A stretch of DNA of 64,000 nucleotides from Tomocerus qinae (lineage: Eukaryota; Arthropoda; Collembola; Entomobryomorpha; Tomoceridae), in the NCBI GenBank assembly GCA_020055645.1, contig CM034549.1, positions 16,141,930-16,205,929 of the forward strand, in the 5' to 3' direction. This document shows, one piece after another, positions 1 through 12,200 of the stretch. The position numbers and the translations under genes are program-made. Every line of letters begins with the position of its first letter. The stretch's first letter is position 1. Below the pieces are notes generated by a model that searched no databases, was not told the DNA's origin, and was given only the letters and a program-made list of their open reading frames with translations.

Positions 1-2370
1 CAAGAAATGTACAATTACATGTTTTCACCGATGCAAGTGAAAAGGCTTTCGCCTCTGTAGCATATTTTCGTATACAAACTACAGAATCTGTTACTGTATC
101 GTTTGTCACTGCTAAAACTCGTGTCTCTCCTTTGAAGCCAATGTCCATTCCTAGACTGGAGCTTCAAGCTGCTGTAATGGGGACTAGATTGGCAGAAACA
201 ATAAAAGAAAATCATGAGTTGAAAGTTGACTCTGTAAGATTTTGGACGGATTCGAAAACCGTTTTATGCTGGCTCAGATCGGATGCGAAGAAGTTTAAGC
301 CTTTCGTAGCAGTGCGAGTCGGAGAAATTGAGGAGACAACTGAAGTTTCTCAGTGGACTTGGATCCCTACTCTGGAAAATGTAGCCGACGAGGCAACTCG
401 GGATTCAAAACCTTCGGATCTCTCCAGGAACAGCCGCTGGCTGAATGGCCCTGCATTTTTGAAACTCAAAGAGTCAGAATGGCCAAAGGAGAAAGAAACA
501 GACAAAAGCTGCATTTCTAATGACGATTTGGAGATAAAACAAGAGTTTGTTAATGTCATTATACAACCATGTATAATTTTACTGGATTTGCAAAAATTTT
601 CATCTTGGCTGCAATACCTACGTTCTACTGCATGGATGCTAAGATTCATTGAAAATAGTTCAGCTTCAATTTCTAGGAAAGAAAGAAAACTGGAGAACTA
701 CAACCGGAGGAATTAGCTACTGCCGAAAAAGCTAATTTGGAAGAAAATTCAAAGTGACAGTTACAGCACAGAAGTTGGACTACTGAAAGCTGGTAAAACT
801 CTACCCACTACAAGTCCACTATATAAACTGTCAGCTTTTATGGATGAAGAAAATCTTTTACGAGTAAAAGGAAGATTGGCCAAAGCGGGAAATATTCCTC
901 AAGATGCGAAGTTTCCTATTATTCTACATCCAAAACATCAAGTGACAATTATGATTGTAAATTACTATCATGTCAATGCAATGCACAGAGGCCAGGAATA
1001 TGTGATAAATGAACTTAGGCAAAAGTACTGGATACCTAATGTGAGGACTGCGGTACGACGCTGCTGGAGCAAGTGCAATGTATGTATTTTCTTGAGAGCA
1101 AATCCTGTGATACCTGAAATGGGACTATTACCAGAAATAAGGCTCACTCCTCAAATCCGCCCATTTATCATATCGGGTATGGACTATTTCGGACCATTAA
1201 ATGTAGCTATTGGTCGGAGGCGTGAAAAGCGGTGGGAGTTATCTTCACATGTATGACTACAAGAGCTATACATTTAGAAATCGCCGCAAGTCTCTCAACT
1301 GACTCAACCATAATGGCCATTAGAAGATTCGTAGGAAGAAGGGGAACGCCCCAACAGATATATTCCGACAACGGCACAAATCTGCGAGGAGCAGATAATG
1401 AACTGAGAAAATCTTTGAAAGAACTCGATCAATCTAAAGTAACATCAAGTCTGGCACCGAAAGGAATTAAGTGGTTTTTTAACCCACCGTCGGGACCGAA
1501 TTTCGGAGGAACATATGAGAGTTTAGTGAAATCTGTTAAAAAGTCACTACAAGTATGTTTGAAAGATACGTCGCCTAAGGAGGAAGTGCTCCAGACTGTA
1601 TTTGTTGAAACAGAGTTTATTGTAAACTCTAGACCTCTCACTCATGTGTCAGTTGACATAGATGATCAGGAATCATTGACACCTAATCATTTTATCCTTG
1701 GATCGTCCAACGGATCAGCACTGTTAGGAAAATTTACAGATTCAGACCTACTTTCCAAGAAACAGTGGCGAAAGTCCCAGCGCATAGCGGATCATTTTTG
1801 GAAGCGCTGGATTCGGGAGTACCTGCCTACTCTAACTAGGAGGACTAAGTGGCATAAGCGCACGGAGCCTGTGAAAGTTGGAGATCTCGTCGTGATCGCA
1901 GACGGCAGTCTGGATCGGAACCACTGGCCAAGGGGCATTATTGTTGAGGTATTTCCCGGCAGAGATGGCGTTGTTCGAGTTGTTGAGGTCAAGACTCAGT
2001 CTGGATCATACCGTCGACCCGTATCTAAGATATGTGTATTGGATTTCTGCAAGAATGAAGTCAAGAAATCAGATTTTCTTGACGAGGGGGAGAATGGTTC
2101 TGCGATTTAATTTATATTATGTTACCATAGCTAGTACTAATACTTTGTTTATTTCCCTAGATTATGAAAATTAGTACCTAAGCACAAAATTATGATTATT
2201 TAGTCAGTTCTCTGCGATCTACGATGAAAGTAAGACGAACTCCAGAGACAGTTACTGATTACTGCTAAAACTACTGATAATCACTGATTTATGTAAATCA
2301 CTGTAGTTATTATTGTTAATAAAATAGTTTATGAGTTAATGTACAGGAAAGCTTTACAACCTTTCTGAAA
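1..2370 (+). mobile_element. Degenerate BEL/Pao LTR retrotransposon, 3' part
   Basis: The window opens inside the RNase H domain of a Pao-type polyprotein. It then runs through the zinc-binding and catalytic integrase domains to a stop at 2108-2110. Just before the stop is a purine tract (about 2083-2093, GAGGGGGAGAA) that looks like a polypurine tract, so the 3' LTR probably starts near 2094. Its end is not resolved; 2370 is a guess. The 5' part lies outside the window. The reading frame is broken at least three times, so this copy is old and inactive. It is a different lineage from the element at 49427-55550, judging by divergent protein sequence and 3' end. Confidence 0.85.
3..2110 (+). 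pseudogene. Pao-type RNase H and integrase remnant (frameshifted pol)
   Basis: Reading frame 3 is open from base 3 to 716 and carries a Pao RNase H: FTDAS (Asp codon 30-32), RLELQ (Glu 159-161) and FWTDSK (Asp 249-251). The frame slips near 700 and again near 745. It then encodes the linker and the H2C2 zinc-binding part of integrase (HVNAMHRG, then CSKCNVC) up to about 1230. Another one-base slip moves the integrase core to frame 2 (to 2110). The DDE residues are visible as GMDYFGP (1182-1184), YSDNGTN (1367-1369) and GTYES (Glu 1517-1519). The C-terminal part carries the usual KVGDLV and GRDGVVRVV motifs. All catalytic residues survive, but the frameshifts at about 700, 745 and 1230 prevent one continuous protein. 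The GTG and TTG codons that open the individual ORFs are not real starts. Confidence 0.85.
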
Positions 2371-2784
2371 TCATACACTATCCCGTCCAATACCATTAAG
2401 ATAGAAAAGTAAGTAAGTCACTCTTGACTTACGAAAAACGAAGATCTTATCTTAAGCCAATAATACTTAATTATTTGTTACCACACCTTTATATAGTCTC
2501 ATTGGTAAATCGGAAAATCAAAAAAATGTTTGATGTAGTTGTAATAAGGGAGATGATGAAATTCATTTAATCCTGATTACTTAGCAATACGTGAGATTGG
2601 ACCAAAGTGTCGTTTTCATTTAATTTGTTCCTTACGTAGATGTTATCTTTACATAACACAGATTGGCTCATATTAGTTTAATAATCTTGAGTGCAGAATG
2701 TTACACTGACTGTGTGGGTTGAGTAAGATTGGAAGTTACTAAATGTAAAAGATAGAATCTGTATTTTTGGTTACAGGTGACTAG
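2371..2784. other. Non-coding gap between Pao remnant and receptor exon
   Basis: AT-rich sequence with no open frame worth calling. It ends in the splice acceptor of the receptor exon at 2785. An upstream exon of the receptor (signal peptide) could be here or beyond the window edge; none was recognised. Confidence 0.5.
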
Positions 2785-3237
2785 AAGAAAGACATCAAAA
2801 GTCATCAAAAGAAACAGAAGCTGAACATCCAAGACTTGTTAAAGAAGTTAATAAAGAAAGACCAGTACTGGTTGGAACTAGCAGCTTTGATTCGGTAGCG
2901 ATAAATTGTGACAAAGACGCTCGCCTCCAATCCGATTCAAATAAACCTAATTCAAAGGAAGCAGTTGTTGCCATTCGACAGAATATAGAAAGACAAGCTT
3001 TCGAGATCATTTCCAAGAAAAGTCTGAATGCCCACTCCTCGGATTACCAGTTTCTGAAGATAAAAAAACCTGTCAAGTGTCAAGTTGCGAGAATTTCCAA
3101 GATGAATGACAGCGCAGAAGAAGCCCAATTTTACTTTGCATCCTCGGCCGAGATGAGTACTGGTGTTGCGAAAGCATTTCACGAGATACGAGCTAAGGAG
3201 TGTATGGAGAACTACCAACAAACCAACGAGTCTTCAG
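2785..3237 (+). CDS. Receptor exon 1 of those found: N-terminus with first HRM cysteine
   Basis: A 453-nt frame is open with no stop, richer in GC than its flanks. The likely acceptor is the AG of CTAG at 2783-2784; the nearer CAG at 2776 would leave an in-frame TGA. The donor is TCAG|GTAAAT. The exon is Lys/Glu/Ser-rich with no recognisable domain until its end, where AKECMENYQQTNESSG resembles the start of a hormone-receptor domain. Its final G (phase 1) joins the GA of the next exon to give Gly, followed by MLMCPRF. The first in-frame Met is at 3102, so translation could also start there, but the long open stretch upstream favours coding. The membership in the receptor gene rests on phase and cysteine count across a 14.7-kb intron. 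Confidence 0.65.
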
Positions 3238-6200
3238 GTAAATTAAAACTCAGTTTTTATAGGAATTATTAATCCTCCAGTCAGGATTAATCTTCTATAG
3301 AAAAGTTTACACTCTGAGGCTAGATTTATTTTTAGTGCACCCGAGATAATTCTGACTTTCCTTGGAATCCCATCTGAATCCTAGCACATGTTATTGTTAC
3401 TTTGTTCACAATTAACTCAAAAGTCTAGAAACTATTTGTTCTGTTGAAATAGAGCCCCCAAAAGAATGGAGAAAAGAGATGAGAGACGTTGATAGAAAAT
3501 AACTCAAACTTATTTCTGTACACAAGAGAAAGTTGTGAAGTGATAAAATTTTTGTTATTCACACTGCAGAAGAAAATAAATTAGAGAAGCCCGTTTTCAG
3601 TTAATAATTTCAATTTTCTACTACTTTTAAAGCAAGTTTAGGTTCTGAAAATTGTAACAACTTGACAGATTTGGCAAGCTGTGCAGCATAATAATATTTT
3701 ATGAAGTACATTCGAAGGACATGCATGATGCTCCCATTTTGAATAAAACCTTCATTTGCCAGTTCGTACTGTGTGCCATGAATAACATTTTCTCTAATGT
3801 TACTACTTTCACTATTTGCTTTCCTTCTGTCTCCCAAAGAACTTACGATTTAATTTTCACCGTGACTTGTCCTCGTGAGACACTACTTTTCTCTCTTGAC
3901 GTAGTTTATCCTCAAAAATCCCCTTCACTCTACTAAGCCTCATGCTTTGAGCTTCAATCTGTTGACATTTGCAAAAGATAACCTTAGCACAAATCCTTTC
4001 GCTGTTAAGTAGCATTCAGCGATCCAGACGATATGTAGAATTCCATATACACATGTTTTTATTACTGTTATAGTACACTGTTATTTGCATTCAGTTCAGA
4101 TCATTATATTTTGAAGCGTACATGGGTGGGTGTTATTATATGGGTACAAAATATATAATCTGAACGCATTCCTTAACGCAAGTGTATTTTTGCTCGTTTA
4201 ATCTTTTTTCGTACATCATAACGACACATTAAGTAGCTATATATACACAATCTCTTTATCCTCTAAATCTCTATTTTGGCACAAGCGCTTTTTCATTGCT
4301 ACTGGAATTATTTATTAAGTGAGCACAACTTTTTTGAATGCTCCACCGGAGTTTCCTCCGTTATTGATTCCAGTTTGATAATAACATTGTAAATGTGTAC
4401 TATGACCTTTAGCTCGAAACTTAACTCAATTTCTTAAAAGTGGACTTTTAAATTGATATGAACAGGTATAATTGGAGTCGAAATAAATTCTCAAGGTTTT
4501 CAGAACTCGAAAACATTTTAGGTACCTGTTATTGCTGATTTTATAACATTTTGCTTGATATCAAAGGTAGATTTGGTTCAGATGCTCTGGTGCACAGGCT
4601 AATTGGATTATTAGACCATTATATGCGACATCAATATGGTGAAAGGGTAATAAGAGTGTAGAAATTGCGAAAACAAAGTAGATCTGGTACTACTACTGCA
4701 AATGCATACAATTAACGCATTGTCCATATCCTTCTGGTAGTGAACACTCAAGAGTACGTATTAGTACTATAATGTTTCTGGGAAGTGGGATTGAAAAGCC
4801 TAGAGTTTCATGAAAGTTAATGGTACAAGACTAATGCCATAATAATTGTCCTTAGAACATAATTATATCCAACCAAAGAGCACTAATCATTTTATAGAGA
4901 AAGGACGAAAGGAGGATTGCATGCTGAAAGCTTTAATACAAATAAATAATGCGAGATAAATAGGAGAGCAAAGTGAGTTTTAAGCTTTCGGGAATGGGAA
5001 TTGAAAATACAAATGATCATCCTTGTCAGTAGTGAGTGTCCTTTGTTTACTTTGTTGAGCAGTAAAAACTTATCTCTGTCTCTGGCTTGGATATAAATCA
5101 TAGAGTGGAGAAGAAAGGCAATTATTTGCTTTCACTGTTTACAGCTCCAGTGAAGTGAATTACGTCGCAAAATCAAGAGAGGATAAAGAGACCTAACTAT
5201 GGACACGTATCCTAATAACAAAAGATGAAGACTAGTAATCCTTAAAACAATAGAATTTAATTCGCTATTTGTTTTATTCTTCTCCCATTAGTACCTTCAC
5301 TATTTCAGACAGGCATATGACATACTTCATTTTACCATACGATCTAAAAGATTGTTGACATACTACTTTCATTTTCCCTGTTCTAACTCCATATAAAACT
5401 TTCACCAGAATTTTCACCAGAATTTTATTCGACTCGAACGAATTGGAGTGCTTCAATTTTAAAAATTATCATAAAAAAGAGAAAATGCTGTTTGAATTTA
5501 GTTTTGGTGTGGTGAAAATGCTAAAGTTTTTTATTTGCAGTTATCATAGAGAAAGTTCTAAGTCAACTAGCTTTTGCAACCTACTGTATGTACTTGCTTT
5601 TTGTGTCCGGGGAAGACATCGGTTTACTAAACAATAATTTTGAAGGTGTACAGTGTGCGTTTGTAATTATATGATTGTATGTAGTACACATTTCTACTAA
5701 CTTTCATTGTACAGTAATTAGACTCAATTATACCGAATCATTCAATTGTGTTATTGAAATCCTTGTTAATAATACAGACTATTACCAGTTTTCATTGTTC
5801 ACTCATGACTTCCCTTTACTCCCGAATAATTCCTAAAAGATTTTTGTATACATGGCACGTTTTAGGCACTTCAGAAGGAAACCCTACAGAAAACTAAGTG
5901 AAAGCAAATAGTGAAAGTAATATGATACACTGATTCATTTTAGACTTGTGTTTACAGGTAAAATTTTTCCTGTTGGGACAGGACAGACTACAAACATCGT
6001 ACCACCTGTGCAAGTTTGAGATCACAGAAACATATTCTAGCATTCAAGGATACAATGTCGATGCTTAGAAATAAACATACATTCAGAAAACCTGCTATTT
6101 ACCCATGACAGGGACAATATTTTTTAGGATGCAGAATTCTAACTGATAAGCCCATGACATCCTCAGTAAATAATATCTTTGTTGTTTGTCGTAACAAGTA

Positions 6201-9200
6201 AAACTTAGCCAACTGTGTCTGTTTGGGAATTAATAATAATGAAGTGAAGCTTTTCCATTATCATGATTACAATAATGATTCGGTTCACAAAATACTGAAA
6301 TGTGTATATAGACTTTATATTTGTTTATACATTTCGAGCACAATGCTATTATGTCATCTTTTAATCAAGGTTGGGGTAACTTAAGAACTAATAGGGCAAA
6401 AACTGGGGAAGTATAGGAATAATTCCTGTAATATTATACCTAGAAGTGGCATATTTAATAAGTAATAAGCTTTGCAGCAGAGAAAGGATTAGGAAGATCA
6501 TGAAAGGGTATTATGGTCTATGATGTTTTTGTTTGTTTTTGATGGTAAAATGCTATAGATGTCTGATGCTTTGACGCGCTTATTGTATTACAATACTTGC
6601 TGCTTCGTAGTGGATGCTGTGTTCGTTAGGTTGACATAAAATGGGAATTTCTTGGAAATGTTATTGTGATTTTCTCAGTTGCCAATATTTAGTGAACTGG
6701 CAAATAAATCTTTTCTTCGCCTAACACAGGAATATCTTGCTTGCTGCTTTCGAATCTTGCTGCGATGTATATCTTTCAAGAATAATGATTAGGTTATACC
6801 TAGTACCCTATGTTATAGATTATTAAGTAGCATCAATATTCCACGTATCTTTGATACTTTCTACCAAGCAAGTATTAAATTTTCTGCGTGGGTACAAAAA
6901 GGTCAAAAGCATGACAGTTGAAGAAACTATCATATATTTGTGTAAACTGACAACTATTTTTGCTGCAAAATCTATTTTGGTCGATATTAGAGCTGAATGT
7001 GTATCAATTTGGTCTACTGGCCAAAAATCTATATTTGGTAAACTAGATTTTCGAAATTTCATTTTGTTTTTCTGCCTTCAACTGGTTTTACTTGTAAGTG
7101 AAACTAGAAATAAATGTCTCTATCCCTCCAACGATAGTACTAAAAGCATACTGAAAGATTTGTATGTAGCATATTTATGTAAACTAGCATCTATTTTTGC
7201 TGCAAAATCTATTTTGGTCGATATTAGAGTTGAATGTGTATCAATTTTGGTCTACTGGCCAATAATCTATGTTTGGTAAACTAGATTTTCAAAATTTCAT
7301 TTTGTTTTTCTGCTGTTAGCTGGTTTTAGTTTTAAGGGAAACTAAAAATAAATAGGTATTTAAATCTCTCCAACGATAGTACTAAAAGCATACTGAAAGA
7401 TTTGAAGGTAAAACATTTCTCTACTTCGGCCAATTTTCAATTCTATACAAAATGCAGTGGAAATAAAGAGTACAGATAGTACTAAATAATATAACACGCC
7501 ATTTCTTCCTAGTGATATTTGATTATCTCAGTAATCTGCAATTTACAATATATGGCAGTAGTATCGTTATTTTGTCCCAATAGAGATATCCGGTTCACAC
7601 CTCCTTTGTTAGCCTATTCGGTTTAAATATTGAATCCAAGCCTTGGAAGGATAAGTTAAGGCACATTACCGCAGTAGTAAATAAGTATGGTGATATGCTC
7701 CGTAAATTACCACGAATCTGCCATGAGACGAGGGACCTGACCTACGGGGTTATTTATTTCATTAGATAAAATGGTTTTCCATTTCCTGCAGTTCCAGTGT
7801 GGAATTTAGGTTGATGCTTTGACCCAACGTAGAAAAGCACTGCATTGCACGTCTAATATTTCCTGCTAATAAGTTAAATATTTCAGAGTGTATAATATTG
7901 GAGATAAACTCTGCTTGATAACAACACAAGCTAACACTAATCTCAACTCTCCACCCATTTACATGCTACATGAGCAATAATGCTGCGAAAGTATCATATC
8001 TGTGGATGACAAGTAAGTATAGTTAACTAACATGGTGCGGAATTTTAGAATTATAATAGCTTTGACCCATAAAGCGTGCTGAAAGCGGTAAAAAAATTAT
8101 ATAAGAAAATAATTAGAGAAAATAAGGAGATAGTAGTCGTAAAATATTCTGGGCATGCATAGTAAGTTATAAGTTGGCTGTCAGACTGTTTTGAAAGTAG
8201 CATGGACTATTTATTCTGGTTATTATGTTTGTATTTTGTGTCTGTGGAAAAGTGATCTTAGCATGGCTGCATAAAATAGAAAATGTGTATTAGGGTTTCC
8301 ATGCATGTATATATTTTTCTCTGGGAAAGGGAGCACTTTGTTTTGGGTTGCGCTGGCTGGCTCAGGGCCAGCAATAATTACTGCGGATCTGTCTCTCCCC
8401 AGACTTAGCGTCTTACCATCAGACTGCATTTTCTTTCTTTCTAGTCTCCTACCTCCTTTCTCTAACGAAGAAAGTTGACTTGCTAATGTTTCCCCTTCAA
8501 GGTTCTTTTGGTTCAAGTAACACAATTCCCAAAGCTTTTCTTAGTCTTACAGCTCCTATTTACTATGATACAACAAGACAGAGTCCCAACTTTCATAAAC
8601 CCAACAAAACTGTGGTTCATGACACATCTGTGACTTATTGTTACTGCACTACTACACACTACTATTGACACGTAGTGTACCATTACCATCTTAAGTAACA
8701 TTTCCCACGCGGATCCGCAACAATCTAGATACAAATTAATAGTGTAACTTCTACAAAGTTTGTCACAAATATAGTTACCTAAAAGTTTTCAATAGGACAT
8801 TCCAATTAATTCTATTGTAAGCAAAGCATATTGATTGTAACCGTACAATTCAATTTATATAATAGCAATGTCATTAGTCTCAAGTCAAACTACCTACAAT
8901 CTAAGAATCATTATCGTTGGTCGTTGACAAGTATTAGTTTACAATGCACGTACGAGTTTCTAACTATAGTTAACTTGAGTTTGAGTCGTATGATTCAGTG
9001 ATCGTATATGTAAATTAAAAATTATTATATGAATGCCAGTCTGACTGAACTATCTACAAAAAGGAATTCAAAAGTCTAATTTATTTTTAGAAAAAAATCT
9101 TTTGTAGAAATGTTTTGATATATTCAACCGTTTGTAGATTGAATTTTACTTTCTGTATCATATTTACATATATGCATTGTATCTGTAACTTAGAAAACAG

Positions 9201-12200
9201 GGAAAGCAGACATAAATTCTCCATTTGAAAGTTATGTTGACTCATTATCAACAGATCTATTTATCAAAAAGCATGTAAAGGTAGACATCCGGAATTGAAT
9301 TTCTTTATGTCTCCACGCGTAGAAGTGAGTTGGTATGCGATTCACTTGGAGATTCTTGAATACAGACACAAATACTGTGACTTAGTAATGTTGGAAGGAC
9401 AACTATTCCAGCTTCACATTTTCTATTGTCTGCTCTGAGTTTGCGAGAACTTTTCTCTGAGCTCAAATCCCAAAGCTGGTTGTCAAAGTAGTGTTCTTGG
9501 AATGGTAGACGAAGTGATTTAATTTCCGTTGGAGGACAATATTCTGCAATTTGACAAAAGTATGAACTTAGACTCGAAAAGGCATAAAAATGTCGAATAG
9601 TAGATATTATGTCCATGCATGTTTATACTTAAAATACGTCCACTATAAAAGTCTCTCAACTACATTCTCAACCAGAAGTACAACTTTACTCATGTAAAGA
9701 ATGCAGAAGAGAATACTATTATATTGAAGGAACGGAACAAAACAATAAAATTGCCTTGTCTTTTATGTTATAAATTTTAAGTTATGTTTTTACATATTTT
9801 TTACCCTATGTCTAATTTCAATACACGAATGCGTTTTGTTGTTTTTAATCTAAGTGTAATAACTATATTAATAAATTATTCAAAAGATTTGAAAATAGGT
9901 ATCGGGACCTCTCGATGTTTGCATGTCATTTTTAATATTTCATATAATTTTTAGTAAACGAAGGCATAAAAATGTCAAAAATCCAGCCAGGCAGTATTCC
10001 TTAAGGATCGAATTAACCAAGCCATATTTGTTTGGGTATGAAAAAGGACAACATATTTTAGTCTTAAGTAGTGCTACTCTGAATGTCAACCCATATCAAT
10101 GAATGTTAAAAATTGTAAAAAAAACTAACGTCTTCATTTTGAGATATGGTAACATTCCAGTATTTCAACCCTTATATGATGAATAGATCAAATAAAATTT
10201 AAACAAGAATTCGTCTATTGGAAAAATGTGTTGGAAGCTATGGCCTATTCCTCATGGAACTACTCACCTAAGCTAAGTAGGTATAATAGAGTCTATATAG
10301 ATTATTTATAAAAGAATTGACACTACACGTACCTATTGAATTGGGAGACCGTTTGCAAAGAAGTTCTCTGAGGCAGTAGCACACAGCTAGAAAAAGAATC
10401 ATACAGGAAACAACGGGCACAACAACTTGTGTAGCATTCGCGAGAAAGTTGCTAAAAATAAAAAATAAAGTTAGTGAATGAAGTTGAATTGTCAGCTTTA
10501 CCCGGATATTAGTTTGAAGTGAAAAGAATAAATCAACACTATAGGTAGTTTCAACATTTCAAACAATTCTATGCTTATGTAAGGAAATGCCTATTGTGGC
10601 TTTTACAATTGTTTACCTGTTATTGTTGGAAAACTGTTGAGTTTGAGATGATTCATAAGTTTCTTGTGATCTACAAAAACTTGGTAACACACAAAGAATG
10701 ACTGAAATTGCCACATTTCTTTCAAACCAATGGAGATACATGATGAATAGTATTTATAGGTCTATGAAACCCTAATTACAAAACCTAGATTCAATGTCTA
10801 CTTTTGAAGCCTGCAACTAGCAATAGCAGCTCAATTTTTCTTCATTGAAAATATCGGGTTTCAAAATATTCTGACTTTGGGTAATTGCGTAAAGTAATAC
10901 ATACTGTCTCGATGTTCGTACCGAAAGGCAATGAAACTAAAATGATGAGCCACGCCAGATATCAACGTGAACTATATACCTTCTGTAATTAAATTGGCAC
11001 TTCAATTTCTTTAGAATGAGTTCTGCCTAAAAGTTATCTGCATCGATATCAATACTGCAGAAAGTGGTTTTACATGAAGTAGAAAATGATTTCAGTTATA
11101 TAATGAATGCAATATAATAAAAGCATATACATCTGTAACAGTATCATCCTAATATTGTTTTATTTCTCTGTAATAATGCTTTTATGCTGAAACTTGTTTG
11201 CATGTTGTTACACAACGCACATTCATAAAGTATCTCCAATTTGTAACATTTCATTGAAGTTTCATCACAAAACTCAACTTCCAAAGCATTAAATACTCTT
11301 GAACATGTAGAAACATAAAATAGGCAGGTCCTTTTCCCAATTTATAGTCGTATCCAAGGAGCTTTTACGTTGTTATAGTATCATCGTTTAATAAGGAGGG
11401 CCAAGTAGAGAATTACCCGTAAGGGATTTTGAAGATCTATAAGGGACGTTTTCTATTTCAAACTGGGGTAAAAAATCCCTTATGATTACATGATCATAGT
11501 AGCAAGCTCATTTCCCAATGACGTTGTGGAATGATGTAAGAAATGATATCAAATCATTAATAATAAACTAGACTAGAAACATTGGATTGCAATTTCATAG
11601 GGAGAAATTAATTCCACTATCCGATTATTACAAATAAGTTGTAATTCCTTGAATTCAAACCCTTGTGGAATACTTTATTGAGTACCATCGTGGGATAGGT
11701 CAGCACACATTTAATCGGAGCTTTGCCGTAGTGGAAAATTTGAGCGTTCTTCTTTCTGATTTATATCCTGAAGTTCCCAAAGGAGTAATACAATTATACG
11801 TGCGTACTAGAACTATTATCCGAATTGATTCAATCAACAGAGCAATACGCCAAGAAAAATTGGAAAAACAGCAAAGGTTACAGAAACGAAGGCAAAATAT
11901 TTTCCTTTCTCAAATGTAAGCTACCATTGATATAGAAAACCAATTCATATAGCTGATGTGTCTGGTGTGTATTGAAAAGTGTAAATGCATACAGCCAGAA
12001 CGTGTGTAATCTTTATTGTTAAAGTTGTTATTTATCGTTATGTATTTAATAAATCTTTTAAAATCCGCTATTACTGCTATTTACCGTTACTGGTCCTAGA
12101 ACCGGAAAGACTAAAATACTCCAATTTAGTAGTCTCTACATTTTACTTCTGCAAATTTTTATTGCCCTGTTTAATTGTTTCCTCAATGCCTCAATTGGTT

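Noticed and set aside
2795-3221. Minus-strand ORFs overlapping the 2785-3237 exon
   Set aside because: The plus frame is open for the whole 453 nt and joins the receptor in phase; the minus ORFs are shadows with no features.
6851-7279. 142-codon ORF as a real gene
   Set aside because: It exists because the tandem duplication repeats one open stretch; no start context, splice signal or domain.
8223-8525. Minus-strand 100-codon ORF in a locally GC-richer patch
   Set aside because: No recognisable protein family and no splice partner; the patch may be an old repeat but I could not identify it.
9305-9616. Minus-strand 103-codon ORF
   Set aside because: Somewhat less AT-rich than its surroundings but no domain, no second exon and no promoter; could be chance.
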